Source: Lachnospiraceae bacterium (lineage in GTDB: Bacteria; Bacillota; Clostridia; Oscillospirales; CAG-272). From it: a DNA stretch of 39,947 nucleotides. The notes under the pieces were generated by a model. That model saw only the letters and a program-made list of their open reading frames with translations, was not told the origin of the DNA and searched no databases. Positions 7,132 to 14,548 of the stretch are shown piece after piece. The stretch's first letter is position 1. Each line of letters starts with the position of its first letter. Location of the stretch: positions 1-39,947 of the forward strand of contig JAKSPT010000024.1 in assembly GCA_024404495.1 (NCBI GenBank), read 5' to 3'. The translations under genes and the position numbers were made by a program.

Positions 7132-8616
7132 TCAGCGGTATTGCTCCATCGTTTCGATCTGATCGAGGAAGGAGTAGATATCGTCCTCGATCTTGGATTC
7201 GACGCTTGCGTAGGTGGACATGATGCCGTAGTTGTAGGGATTGCTCGTGAACGGGAACTCCGCGAGCTTGGTGGCAAAGCCGCCGAAATCGCAGACCTCG
7301 CCGATGTCGATGGCGCGGTGCGCGAAGATGATATCGAGCATATCCTGGCTTTCGTCGTCACGGGCGGATTTGGTCTTCAGGGTCGCGTCGTAGTAGGCGT
7401 TCTGCAGGTCGTAGTGGGAGCCCGCCGCCATCGCCTCGACGATATAGCCGACGGTATCGGGATCGGTCTCGACCGAGAGGACCGACATCAGCCCGGTGTA
7501 GCGCTTGGAAATGAGGGCGGGATAGTCTTCCTGCATTTCGTCGTATTTCGGGGGAGGCAGGATGCCGAAGTTGATCGCTTCCTCGCCGCGCATCCGGATG
7601 ATGTGGACCATTCTCTGCCAGAAGAAGAGCCCGTGCTGACCGATGAAGTATTCGGTCTTGGTTTCGTTGTTGATAAAGCCGCCGTTCGCCTTGCTGAGCA
7701 TCATCGGGTCGTAGATGATATCGAAGACGGCGGTGAGGATATCGTAGTGCTCGTCCTCGCTGAAGCAGGAGAAGGGCAGATCGAATTCGTCCTTGTCGGT
7801 CAGTCTGCCGCCCGCGCTGTAGAAGAAGGTGAGGGTGGTGTCCTGCGAGGCGATGTAGCCGTAGCAGTCGTCGGCGGGATTCATTTTCCCGTCGCCGTTG
7901 AGGTCGCCGTCAAAGCAGGTCATCGCGTCGAGGAAGGAAAACAGCGTCCACTCGCCGTTTCTTACCGCGGCGTAGAAATCGGGCATTTCGTAATCGCGGG
8001 CGAGGTCCTTGTTGAAGATGATCGACGCGGTGGCGTTCTTGTCGGTGATGCTCATATCCGAGCCGACGAGGAAGAGCCGCTGCGCGAAGGAAAGCTGATT
8101 TCTCAGCGACTGGTCGTAATAGGGCTTGTCGAGATCGACGTAGGGCAGTTCCTGCTCAAAATCGAGGAAGGAGCCCTCGAGCATCACGGGCGCGACGCTC
8201 GCGAGCGTGAGGAAGGTGATATCGTAAAAGTCCTCGTTGGAGCGGATGGCGGTGCGTACCTTGTTCGCGACCTCTGCGGGGGAATACTCCTCCAGCTCGA
8301 AGGAGATATCCAGCTCGCTTTCCAGTTTTGAATTGCGGTGGAACACGGCGTCCGCGATGAGATCGCCGTCCGATTCCTCCACGTAAAGATCGGTCGCGTG
8401 GACGTCAAATTCGGTCCAGTGGAGCATATTGAAGGTATAACCGTCAAAGGTCTTCGGCGGCAGGTCGTGGGTGACGCGGGTCTCCGCGGAGGTTTCTCTC
8501 GGCGGGAGAGTTTCCTTCGGCTTGTCTTCCGGCGCCTCGGCGCAGGAGACGGCGGCGGCGGTCAGTGCCGCGAGGAGAAGAAGCAGAGAGGTGAGTCTGA
8601 CGAACGGACGGCGCAT
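7132..8616 (-). CDS. Solute-binding lipoprotein SBP5, first gene of the array
   Basis: A 494-residue lipoprotein, the promoter-proximal and most divergent member of the array. Signal peptide MRRPFVRLTSLLLLLAALTA with lipobox AVSC and Cys25. The THDLPPKTFDGYTFNMLHW block is kept, but the next segment lacks the I-D-G-W residues (TEFDVHATDLYVEE). The EF-hand-like loop reads DGDLNGDGKMNPADD. The block GILPPPKYDE and the C-terminal ARDDESQDMLDIIFAH block confirm kinship. It is longer by an insertion around YDPMMLSKANGGFINNETKTEYF. The start at 8616 is preferred over an upstream ATG at 8649 because GGAAAGAAGGA lies just before it and the signal peptide then starts with Arg-Arg; the upstream ATG would overlap the promoter. 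Confidence 0.88.
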   Translation of the reverse strand: MRRPFVRLTSLLLLLAALTAAAVSCAEAPEDKPKETLPPRETSAETRVTHDLPPKTFDGYTFNMLHWTEFDVHATDLYVEESDGDLIADAVFHRNSKLESELDISFELEEYSPAEVANKVRTAIRSNEDFYDITFLTLASVAPVMLEGSFLDFEQELPYVDLDKPYYDQSLRNQLSFAQRLFLVGSDMSITDKNATASIIFNKDLARDYEMPDFYAAVRNGEWTLFSFLDAMTCFDGDLNGDGKMNPADDCYGYIASQDTTLTFFYSAGGRLTDKDEFDLPFSCFSEDEHYDILTAVFDIIYDPMMLSKANGGFINNETKTEYFIGQHGLFFWQRMVHIIRMRGEEAINFGILPPPKYDEMQEDYPALISKRYTGLMSVLSVETDPDTVGYIVEAMAAGSHYDLQNAYYDATLKTKSARDDESQDMLDIIFAHRAIDIGEVCDFGGFATKLAEFPFTSNPYNYGIMSTYASVESKIEDDIYSFLDQIETMEQYR

Positions 8617-8654
8617 GATCAATCCTTCTTTCCGGAGATAATTATACATAATTT

Positions 8655-8683
8655 ATCATATCACAACCGGAAGAAAAAATCAA
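8655..8683 (-). promoter_or_regulatory. Sigma-A promoter for the SBP array
   Basis: On the minus strand TTGATT (8678-8683) is separated by 17 bases from TATGAT (8655-8660). Transcription would start near 8648, about 32 bases before the SBP5 start. An AACCGG half-site motif lies inside the spacer, which fits repression. Confidence 0.65.
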
Positions 8684-8698
8684 CTGCCGGGATCGGAT

Positions 8699-8772
8699 AA
8701 CCGCGGTTTTCATTATTCTACACAAGAGAAAAAGAACGGGATTGTGCAGGTTGCGAACCGACTTTTCCGGTT
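8699..8772. promoter_or_regulatory. Candidate operators: repeated AACCG/CGGTT half-sites
   Basis: AACCGCGGTT at 8699-8708 is a perfect 10-bp palindrome. AACCG at 8756-8760 and CGGTT at 8768-8772 form a second inverted pair that reaches into the -35 of the MFS promoter. A further AACCG lies at 8665-8669 in the spacer of the opposite promoter. The placement suggests one regulator controlling both divergent transcripts; no regulator gene is adjacent. Confidence 0.45.
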
Positions 8773-8799
8773 GACTTTTCCCGCCTGCCGTGCTATACT
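8771..8799 (+). promoter_or_regulatory. Sigma-A promoter for MFS and GH38 genes
   Basis: TTGACT (8771-8776), a 17-base spacer ending in TGC (extended -10), and TATACT (8794-8799). The start codon of the MFS gene follows 33 bases later. The -35 overlaps a CGGTT half-site. Confidence 0.75.
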
Positions 8800-8831
8800 G
8801 AAAAAAACGAAAACAAAGGGTACTGACTGCT

Positions 8832-10076
8832 ATGGAACAAACGGAAAAACGGAACCGCGCGGGGCTTTACGCGCTTGCGATCGGAAGCGTGTGCGTCGTC
8901 ACATATCTGATGAGCTACTATATGCGGAGCATCCTCAGCGTCGTTTCGCCGACGCTCGTCGCGGGACCGGACTACACCGAGGAATCGGTCGCGCTGCTCT
9001 CTTCGGTCTATATGATCGTTTACGCGGCGGGACAGCTCGTAAACGGCTTCCTCGGCGATTATCTGCGCCCGAAATATATGGTGCTCGCCGGATTTCTCAT
9101 GGGCGGTACGGCGCTTTCCGCGTTCCCCCTCGTCCCGACCGGACTGCCGCAGGTCCTCTGCTTCGGGCTGCTCGGCTTCGGCTTCTCGATGCTGCGCGGA
9201 CCGCTGGTCAAGACGATCTCGGAGAATACCGAGCCGAAATACGCCCGCGTCTGCTGCGCGCTCCTTTCCTTTACCTGTTACGCCGGACCGCTCGCGGCGT
9301 CCCTGCTCGCGCTTTTCCTTGATCCGTTCCCGCTCTTCACGGTTTCGGGCATCGTCGCCTTCGCGGTCGCCGCGGGAGCGTTTCTCCTCCTGACCCTGCT
9401 CGAAAAGAAGGGGATCGTCCGTCCGCTCGAACGGAAGCCGGAGGCAAAAACGAAGAAAAAAGCCGGGGCGGCGGACTTTTTCGCGGTCTTCCGCATCCCG
9501 CGCTTTATCGGCTTCCTGTTTATCGGTATGATCGCCGAGATCATCGGGACCTCGGCTTCCTCGTGGGTGCCGATCTTTCTGAATCAGGCGCTGACCTTTT
9601 CGGATAAGACCTCGGGGCTGATCTATTCGGGGATGTCGATCCTCCGCTCCCTTGCCCCGATCCTCTGCATCCTGCTCTATCACCTCTTCGGGGAGAACGA
9701 CGTGAAGCTGATGCGCATCATGTTCGTGACCGCGACCGCGTCCTTCCTTCTGACCGTTCTGATCCCGATCCGGATCGTGAGGATCGTTTTCGTGACCCTC
9801 GCCCTGATTACCAACTCCTGCGCCGCCTCGGCGCTCTGGACGATCTATATCCCCGGGCTTGCGAAGAGCGGCAAGGTCTCGGGCGCGAACGGCGTGATCG
9901 ACTGCGCCGGATACGTCGGCGCCTCGGGCATGAACCTCGTGTTCGCGGCGGTCAGAAGGGCGGCGGGCTGGAACGGTCTCGTCGGAACGTGGGCGGCAGT
10001 CGAGCTGATCGGCGTCGCGATCACCTTCTTCGTCGGGGCGAACCGGAAAGAAGAAAACGCGGAAACGGCGGAATAA
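8832..10076 (+). CDS. MFS transporter, possibly of the organophosphate:Pi-like branch
   Basis: A 414-residue protein with about 12 hydrophobic segments, typical for the major facilitator superfamily. The first segment ends in SYYMRSILSVVSPTL, which resembles the R-x-x-L-S-V-x-x-P signature of GlpT/UhpT-like carriers. The loop between helices 2 and 3 is GDYLRPKYM, matching MFS motif A (G-D-x-x-x-x-K/R). A charged cytoplasmic loop (EKKGIVRPLERKPEAKTKKK) splits the two six-helix halves. The start has AAAGGG 11 bases upstream. It is 21 bp before the alpha-mannosidase, in one transcript, which suggests that it imports a mannoside or another glycoside for cytoplasmic cleavage. The substrate is inference; the MFS assignment is firm, the sub-branch is not. 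Confidence 0.87.
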   Translation: MEQTEKRNRAGLYALAIGSVCVVTYLMSYYMRSILSVVSPTLVAGPDYTEESVALLSSVYMIVYAAGQLVNGFLGDYLRPKYMVLAGFLMGGTALSAFPLVPTGLPQVLCFGLLGFGFSMLRGPLVKTISENTEPKYARVCCALLSFTCYAGPLAASLLALFLDPFPLFTVSGIVAFAVAAGAFLLLTLLEKKGIVRPLERKPEAKTKKKAGAADFFAVFRIPRFIGFLFIGMIAEIIGTSASSWVPIFLNQALTFSDKTSGLIYSGMSILRSLAPILCILLYHLFGENDVKLMRIMFVTATASFLLTVLIPIRIVRIVFVTLALITNSCAASALWTIYIPGLAKSGKVSGANGVIDCAGYVGASGMNLVFAAVRRAAGWNGLVGTWAAVELIGVAITFFVGANRKEENAETAE

Positions 10077-10097
10077 GCCGGAAAGGACAGCTTCGTT

Positions 10098-12479
10098 ATG
10101 AGAAAACTGAAGATCTTCACGGATCACCACATGGACCTCGTCTGGCGGCGCTGCTTTCAGCGGGAACTGCGGGACGGCGGGAAGACCGTCTCCTCCTACG
10201 GCACGCTGGAGGAATATCAGATCCGGCAGATGCTCGATCTTGCCGAACGCGACGGAGTCGCTTTCGGGATCGAACAGATGCTTTCGGTGAAATCCTACCT
10301 TGAAAAGAACCCGGACGATCTGCCGCGCTTCCGTGAGCAGGTCAGAGCGGGAAAGATCGAGATCCTCGGGTGCGGGATGGCGGCGCTCGATACGAATATG
10401 ATGAACGGCGAGACCCTGCTCCGCAACCACGTTGACGGCATCCGCGCCCGGGAAGAACTGTTCGGCGTCGGGCAGAAATGGGCGAACCTCTGCGATCTGT
10501 TCGGCTTTTCCGGGCAGCTTCCGCAGATCCTGTCGCTCTGCGGCTACCGGGGCATCTGCCAGTACAGCCGCGTGATGGAGGAACAGAAGCCCTTTTACCG
10601 CGGGATCGACGGCAGCACCCTCGTCCTCGGCAACAACGAGACCGACACCCTGCGCGTCCACTTCGGGCAGTACTGCGAGACCTGTCCGGTTTGCGGCGGA
10701 ACGGGCTGCGAAGCCTGCGATTTTACCGGGATCGACTGGTCCTTCCTCGGAGAACCGGGTGTCAACGAGGCGGAGTTCCGCAAGGGGCTTGAGTCCGTCC
10801 GCGATACCGAAAACGAAACGACCTTCGTGATGATGTGGTCGGAGGAGGGCGCTTTCGACCCCGATCACGCCGAAAACTACCGCCGTATCGCCGCGGAATA
10901 CGGCTTTGATGCCGAATTCGTGATCCCGGGAGAATACAACCGCGCCGTGCTCGATCCGCTCGCCGACCGCCTCGAAGCGGGGAATTATTCGCCCGACGAT
11001 GTGGAGCCGGAACACGAGGCGAACCCGGTCGCGACCGGATGCTATACCTCCCGCATTGAACTTAAAAAAGAACTGCGCGAGGCGGAGGGGTGGTATTACG
11101 CCGCCGAAACGCTCGCCGCGCTTTCGGAAAAGCCCTATCCCGAAAAGAAGCTCGCGTCGCTTCGGGAAAAGCTCTATCTCTGCGGCTTCCACGACGCCGT
11201 GACCGGGTCCCATTCCGACGCGGCGAACGACGAGCTGCGCGACGAATGCCGCGCGGTGAAGCGGGGCGCGGCGCAGATCGTCCGCTCGGCGATCGGCGCG
11301 GGGGAAAGCGGCGGAAAGGACCTCTTTACCGTCTTCAATCCGACCGGAGGGGCGCTTGTCCGTCAGCCGGTGAAATACGTCTTCCATTCGACCGCCGCGC
11401 CCGCCTGCCCGAAGGTGATCGGGGAGGACGGAAACGAAATCCCGGTCGTCGGATTTACGATGAAAAAGCAGGCGTCCGGCTGGGCGGGGGAGGTCACCTT
11501 CCTTGCGGATATTCGCGCGTTCGGCTGTGCGGTCTTCCGCCTCGCCGGAGAGGGCGCACTGACGGAGGAAAAACCGGAATTTGCGATCACCGAAAAGGGG
11601 ATCGGCTCCGCGATACCCCTGCCGTGTCTGACGCTCTCGGAGGATATCGGCGACCCGTGGGGCAGACAGGAACCGGAAAAGGGCAATACCGTCCTTCCGT
11701 TTGCCGGAAGCTCGTTCGGGAACGGCACCGCCCGTCTGACCGGAAAAACGGGGGAGACTTCGTACGAAATCGCGCTTTCCTCCTATCCGGGCTGTGACAC
11801 GGTGTACGGAAAGGTCACGGTGGACTGGCACGAAAACGACCGTCAGCTTTATCTCGCGTTCCCGCTTCCGTTTGCCGGCGCAAAGGGGACCTACGGCATC
11901 CCGTTCGGCTCGATCGGAAGAGGGGCGTGTGACGGGGAGAAGGGACACCTCGGTCATAACGACCTCTGGCCCTTTTACGATTGGTTCGCCGCTTCCGACC
12001 CGTCCGGAGAAAACGGACTTCTGTTCCTTGCGCGCGGGATGCACGGGGCACGGATCCGGGACGGGATGGCGGAGATCAGCCTGCTCCGCTCGGTGCCGCT
12101 CCGTGCCGATCTGCACAATCACGGGGGCAGGGAAGCGGGACAGCACGTCTTTGAATTCGCGGTCGTTCCGGTGAAGGGAAGCCTTGCCGCCGCCGACCCG
12201 ACCGGGCGCGGAACGCTCTTCTGCTCGCTCTTCCCGACGCGAGCGGGAGGTGTGAACGGAGAAAACCGCGTTTTGTTCGATATCGGAAAGACCGACGCCT
12301 CGGTCGCCGCGCTCTTCCGCGAGGGAGACCGTATCCTCTGCCGCCTCTTCGATCCCTACGGGAACGGCGCTTCGGTCGATCCGGAACGCTTCGCCTCCCG
12401 CACCGACGTTTTCGGCAGGGATATCGGCGGCGGCTATACGCTGAAACCGTTTGAGATCGGGACTTTCCTTCTCAAATAA
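10098..12479 (+). CDS. Glycoside hydrolase family 38-like alpha-mannosidase
   Basis: A 793-residue cytoplasmic enzyme (no signal peptide) predicted to hydrolyse alpha-mannosides. The GH38 zinc site starts with HMD at residues 11-13 (His11, Asp13). The block GCGMAALDTNMMNGETLLRN near residue 98 matches the family G-x-x-x-x-D-x-N-x-x-x-G-E motif. CDLFGFSGQLPQIL puts the likely nucleophile at Asp133. A Cys cluster CPVCGGTGCEAC near residue 195 looks like an extra structural metal site and is unusual for the family. The helical middle domain contains CGFHDAVTGSHSD (His365, Asp366), the equivalent of the family H-D-A-I-T-G-T motif. The C-terminal half is beta-rich as in GH38. It shares a transcript with the MFS gene and ends at a strong terminator. 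Confidence 0.85.
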   Translation: MRKLKIFTDHHMDLVWRRCFQRELRDGGKTVSSYGTLEEYQIRQMLDLAERDGVAFGIEQMLSVKSYLEKNPDDLPRFREQVRAGKIEILGCGMAALDTNMMNGETLLRNHVDGIRAREELFGVGQKWANLCDLFGFSGQLPQILSLCGYRGICQYSRVMEEQKPFYRGIDGSTLVLGNNETDTLRVHFGQYCETCPVCGGTGCEACDFTGIDWSFLGEPGVNEAEFRKGLESVRDTENETTFVMMWSEEGAFDPDHAENYRRIAAEYGFDAEFVIPGEYNRAVLDPLADRLEAGNYSPDDVEPEHEANPVATGCYTSRIELKKELREAEGWYYAAETLAALSEKPYPEKKLASLREKLYLCGFHDAVTGSHSDAANDELRDECRAVKRGAAQIVRSAIGAGESGGKDLFTVFNPTGGALVRQPVKYVFHSTAAPACPKVIGEDGNEIPVVGFTMKKQASGWAGEVTFLADIRAFGCAVFRLAGEGALTEEKPEFAITEKGIGSAIPLPCLTLSEDIGDPWGRQEPEKGNTVLPFAGSSFGNGTARLTGKTGETSYEIALSSYPGCDTVYGKVTVDWHENDRQLYLAFPLPFAGAKGTYGIPFGSIGRGACDGEKGHLGHNDLWPFYDWFAASDPSGENGLLFLARGMHGARIRDGMAEISLLRSVPLRADLHNHGGREAGQHVFEFAVVPVKGSLAAADPTGRGTLFCSLFPTRAGGVNGENRVLFDIGKTDASVAALFREGDRILCRLFDPYGNGASVDPERFASRTDVFGRDIGGGYTLKPFEIGTFLLK

Positions 12480-12486
12480 CCTTTGA

Positions 12487-12519
12487 CCGCTCAAAAGCCG
12501 TGCTTTTGAGCGGTTTTTT
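12487..12519 (+). terminator. Intrinsic terminator after the alpha-mannosidase
   Basis: An 11-bp perfect stem (CCGCTCAAAAG with CTTTTGAGCGG) around a five-base loop, followed by six T. It starts eight bases after the GH38 stop codon. Confidence 0.95.
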
Positions 12520-12575
12520 ATGGGGGAGGCTTTCGATCCCATTCCTCTTGCCCGCCCGCTTTCCTTTGGGAATAC

Positions 12576-12775
12576 GTCGTAGGGCGGGGCCTTGTGTCCC
12601 GCCGCGGGATAATCAGCGAAAGGCGAAGCGGAAACCGATACGCGTCACGAAGCGAAATACGGAGAAATAACGGTTACGGAAACATAGAGTTCCGAGCGCG
12701 AAGTGACGCACAACGGCATAATAATATCGGTTCGGTCCTCTTCACGCGGCGGGACACGAGGCCCCGCCCTACGAC
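12576..12775. mobile_element. 200-bp MITE-like element with 30-bp terminal inverted repeats
   Basis: GTCGTAGGGCGGGGCCTTGT and ten following bases at 12576-12605 return in inverted form at 12746-12775 with one mismatch in 30. The 140-bp interior has no credible gene. Outward-facing GTCGTAGGGCGGGG ends and small size fit a non-autonomous repeat. No clear target-site duplication was seen, so it may instead be a large palindromic intergenic repeat. The rest of the 12520-13003 gap holds no gene that I can support. Confidence 0.55.
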
Positions 12776-12929
12776 ACCGCCCGAAGAAACGCGGACGAGA
12801 ACGAAGCAAAACGTTATCGGACAGCGGCTGCGGTTACGCGAGCAGAAGGCGGGCGACCCTACGGCGTGCCCTTTTGCTTTCCGAACGGCAGTGGTGACCG
12901 TTCCGATCGTTTCAAAAAACAGAAATTTT

Positions 12930-12955
12930 TGTCAGAAATATTCCCGAAAAGCGTC
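12930..12955 (+). promoter_or_regulatory. Candidate ECF-type promoter before the sigma gene
   Basis: TGTCAG, 16 bases, then CGTC, which resembles the -35/-10 layout of many ECF sigma promoters (TG-x-AAC with CGTC). No good sigma-A promoter was found in this gap. It would make the operon autoregulated. The -35 match is only partial. Confidence 0.35.
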
Positions 12956-13003
12956 TTATAGGGCAGACGGGGAAAAACAAATAACCGCGAAAGGAGAAAG
13001 ACC

Positions 13004-13564
13004 GTGACAGACAGCGAAATTCTTGCCCTGTTTCAGGCGCGGGACGAGCGCGCGATCGCCGGATGCAGAGAAAAATACGGAGATTACTGCATGGCGGTTG
13101 CGAAAAACGTCCTCGGGGACGGGCGGGACGCGGAGGAATGTGTGAACGACACCTGGATCCGGGCGTGGGAAGCCATTCCGCCGGCAGAGCCCGCTTCTCT
13201 CAAGCTGTTCCTCGCCCGGATCACGAGGAATGGCGCCTACGACGTTTACCGGCGCGAAAACCGCCGGAAAAGAGAGGGAGACAATTTCGCCGCGGCGCTG
13301 GAGGAAATCGAAGAATTCCTTCCCGGCGGCGACGATCCGCAGGTCCGGCTTGAGGAAAAAGAGCTGACCGACCGGATCAACCGGGGGCTTCTCCTGCTTC
13401 CCACCCGGGACCGGAACCTCTTCATCCGCCGATATTTCTTCGGGGAATCGGTCGAAACGATCGGAGAACGGTTCGGGCTGAAGGAGGACGCGGTTTATCA
13501 GAGCCTTTCCCGTTCGAGAAAAAAGCTGAAATCCTATCTGACAAAACACGGGTTTTCCGTCTGA
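13004..13564 (+). CDS. ECF-type sigma-70 family RNA polymerase sigma factor
   Basis: A 186-residue sigma factor with region 2 (CMAVAKNVLGDGRDAEECVNDTWIRAWEAIPP, residues 29-60) and region 4 (LFIRRYFFGESVETIGERFG, then a DNA-binding helix KEDAVYQSLSRSRKKL). Length and the two-domain layout are those of ECF sigma factors. It starts with GTG; AAAGGAGAAAG four bases upstream makes this start clear. The next gene, 22 bp downstream, encodes a single-pass membrane protein, the usual position for an anti-sigma partner. The signal it answers to is unknown; envelope stress is the family default. Confidence 0.9.
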   Translation: MTDSEILALFQARDERAIAGCREKYGDYCMAVAKNVLGDGRDAEECVNDTWIRAWEAIPPAEPASLKLFLARITRNGAYDVYRRENRRKREGDNFAAALEEIEEFLPGGDDPQVRLEEKELTDRINRGLLLLPTRDRNLFIRRYFFGESVETIGERFGLKEDAVYQSLSRSRKKLKSYLTKHGFSV

Positions 13565-13586
13565 CGGAAAACAGAAAGGAAACGGT

Positions 13587-14465
13587 ATGGAACAAAATGA
13601 AAAAAGCGGCTTTGCGCTGCTTTCGGGCATCCGGGACGATCTGATCGAAGAATCGGAAAAGGAAACCGGAGCCGCAAAAAAATCCCTGACGTTCAAATGG
13701 GCTGCGGCAATCGCCGCGTGCCTCGTGCTGATCGTGTGTGCCTTGCCGATCGCAGGAATGCTGAAAAAGAGCACTGAAAACCCGGAGAAAGAATTCGTTT
13801 ATTACAACTTCTATGACGGTTCTGTTGGGGCGACTTTCCCCGTATTTTACACGCTTGACTTCATTACGGAGACCTCCTCCCAACTGATTGAATGTGAGGT
13901 GCTTTCACTCGACGATTGGTATCTTCTGAAGGATATGGGTGATTTCGTATTCACCTATTCGGTCAGGGTCAATCGGATCGTTTACGATTCTGCGGGCAGC
14001 ATTCGGGTCGGGGATACGATCCGGGTGCAGTCCTCTGAGGGGATGCTTCCGGCATCGGAGGCAAGAGAGTGGTACGCTGAAGCGGAAGCGAAATACGGCA
14101 CTCCGTTCCCGGAGGACGCTGAATACGGAGAACATCAGTATATGGCGCAGGCAAGTTTATCCTTTCCGATCGAGGTTGGAAAAACCTATCTGATGTTCCT
14201 TGACGATCCCTATGTGGAATCCGACGGGGTCTACGCCGAGACCGGAGAATATCTTCTGTACCTGATCGAGGACGGAAAGGTGTACGTCGGCGATCCGAAC
14301 GGCAATCCGGAGCCCGTTCTTTCCGATCAGACCTATGAGGAGCTTCTTACGGAACTGACCGCCCACGCAGAAAAGAGGACCGGACTTGCAGACGAGATAG
14401 GTTTCTATCCGTACCGCGCACTGGTCGAGCAGGGAAAGGTGATGCCCGGGAAAGCAGAAGAATGA
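13587..14465 (+). CDS. Single-pass membrane protein, probable partner of the ECF sigma factor
   Basis: 292 residues: a 35-residue cytoplasmic N-terminus (EQNEKSGFALLSGIRDDLIEE), one transmembrane helix (about residues 38-58, WAAAIAACLVLIVCALPIAG) and an extracellular domain. The short N-terminus with acidic and amphipathic character is where an anti-sigma segment would lie, but I see no H-x-x-x-C-x-x-C zinc motif. The external domain contains FVFTYSVRVNRIVYD followed by IRVQSSEGMLPASEA, which is recognisably related to the lipoprotein encoded next (FTFSYRVRVEEILFD, IEVISSKGLLPVSDA). I do not recognise a named family. The gene is preceded by AGAAAGGAAA and lies 22 bp after the sigma gene. Confidence 0.75.
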   Translation: MEQNEKSGFALLSGIRDDLIEESEKETGAAKKSLTFKWAAAIAACLVLIVCALPIAGMLKKSTENPEKEFVYYNFYDGSVGATFPVFYTLDFITETSSQLIECEVLSLDDWYLLKDMGDFVFTYSVRVNRIVYDSAGSIRVGDTIRVQSSEGMLPASEAREWYAEAEAKYGTPFPEDAEYGEHQYMAQASLSFPIEVGKTYLMFLDDPYVESDGVYAETGEYLLYLIEDGKVYVGDPNGNPEPVLSDQTYEELLTELTAHAEKRTGLADEIGFYPYRALVEQGKVMPGKAEE

Positions 14466-14475
14466 TACGTTTCCG

Positions 14476-14502
14476 GCCGGAGCCTGATTTTTAGGCTCCG
14501 GC
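14476..14502. other. 10-bp perfect hairpin between two paralogous genes
   Basis: GCCGGAGCCT pairs perfectly with AGGCTCCGGC around GATTTTT. There is no T run after it in either direction, so it is not a standard intrinsic terminator. It may act as an mRNA stability or processing element between the membrane protein and the lipoprotein. Confidence 0.6.
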
Positions 14503-14548
14503 AAAACCTGCAATTATTACGCAATTTATACGACTATAGGTGAACAAA

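Noticed and set aside
8793..12542. 1249-codon open frame on the minus strand
   Set aside because: It lies antisense to the MFS and GH38 genes, which have clear motifs; the product is Arg/Glu-rich without any domain, as expected for a G+C-driven shadow frame.
12594..13007. 137-codon frame in the gap before the sigma gene
   Set aside because: It spans the inverted-repeat element and the candidate promoter, has Arg/Thr-rich composition and no ribosome binding site.
14476..14502. Intrinsic terminator between the membrane protein and the lipoprotein
   Set aside because: The stem is perfect but no T run follows in either direction.
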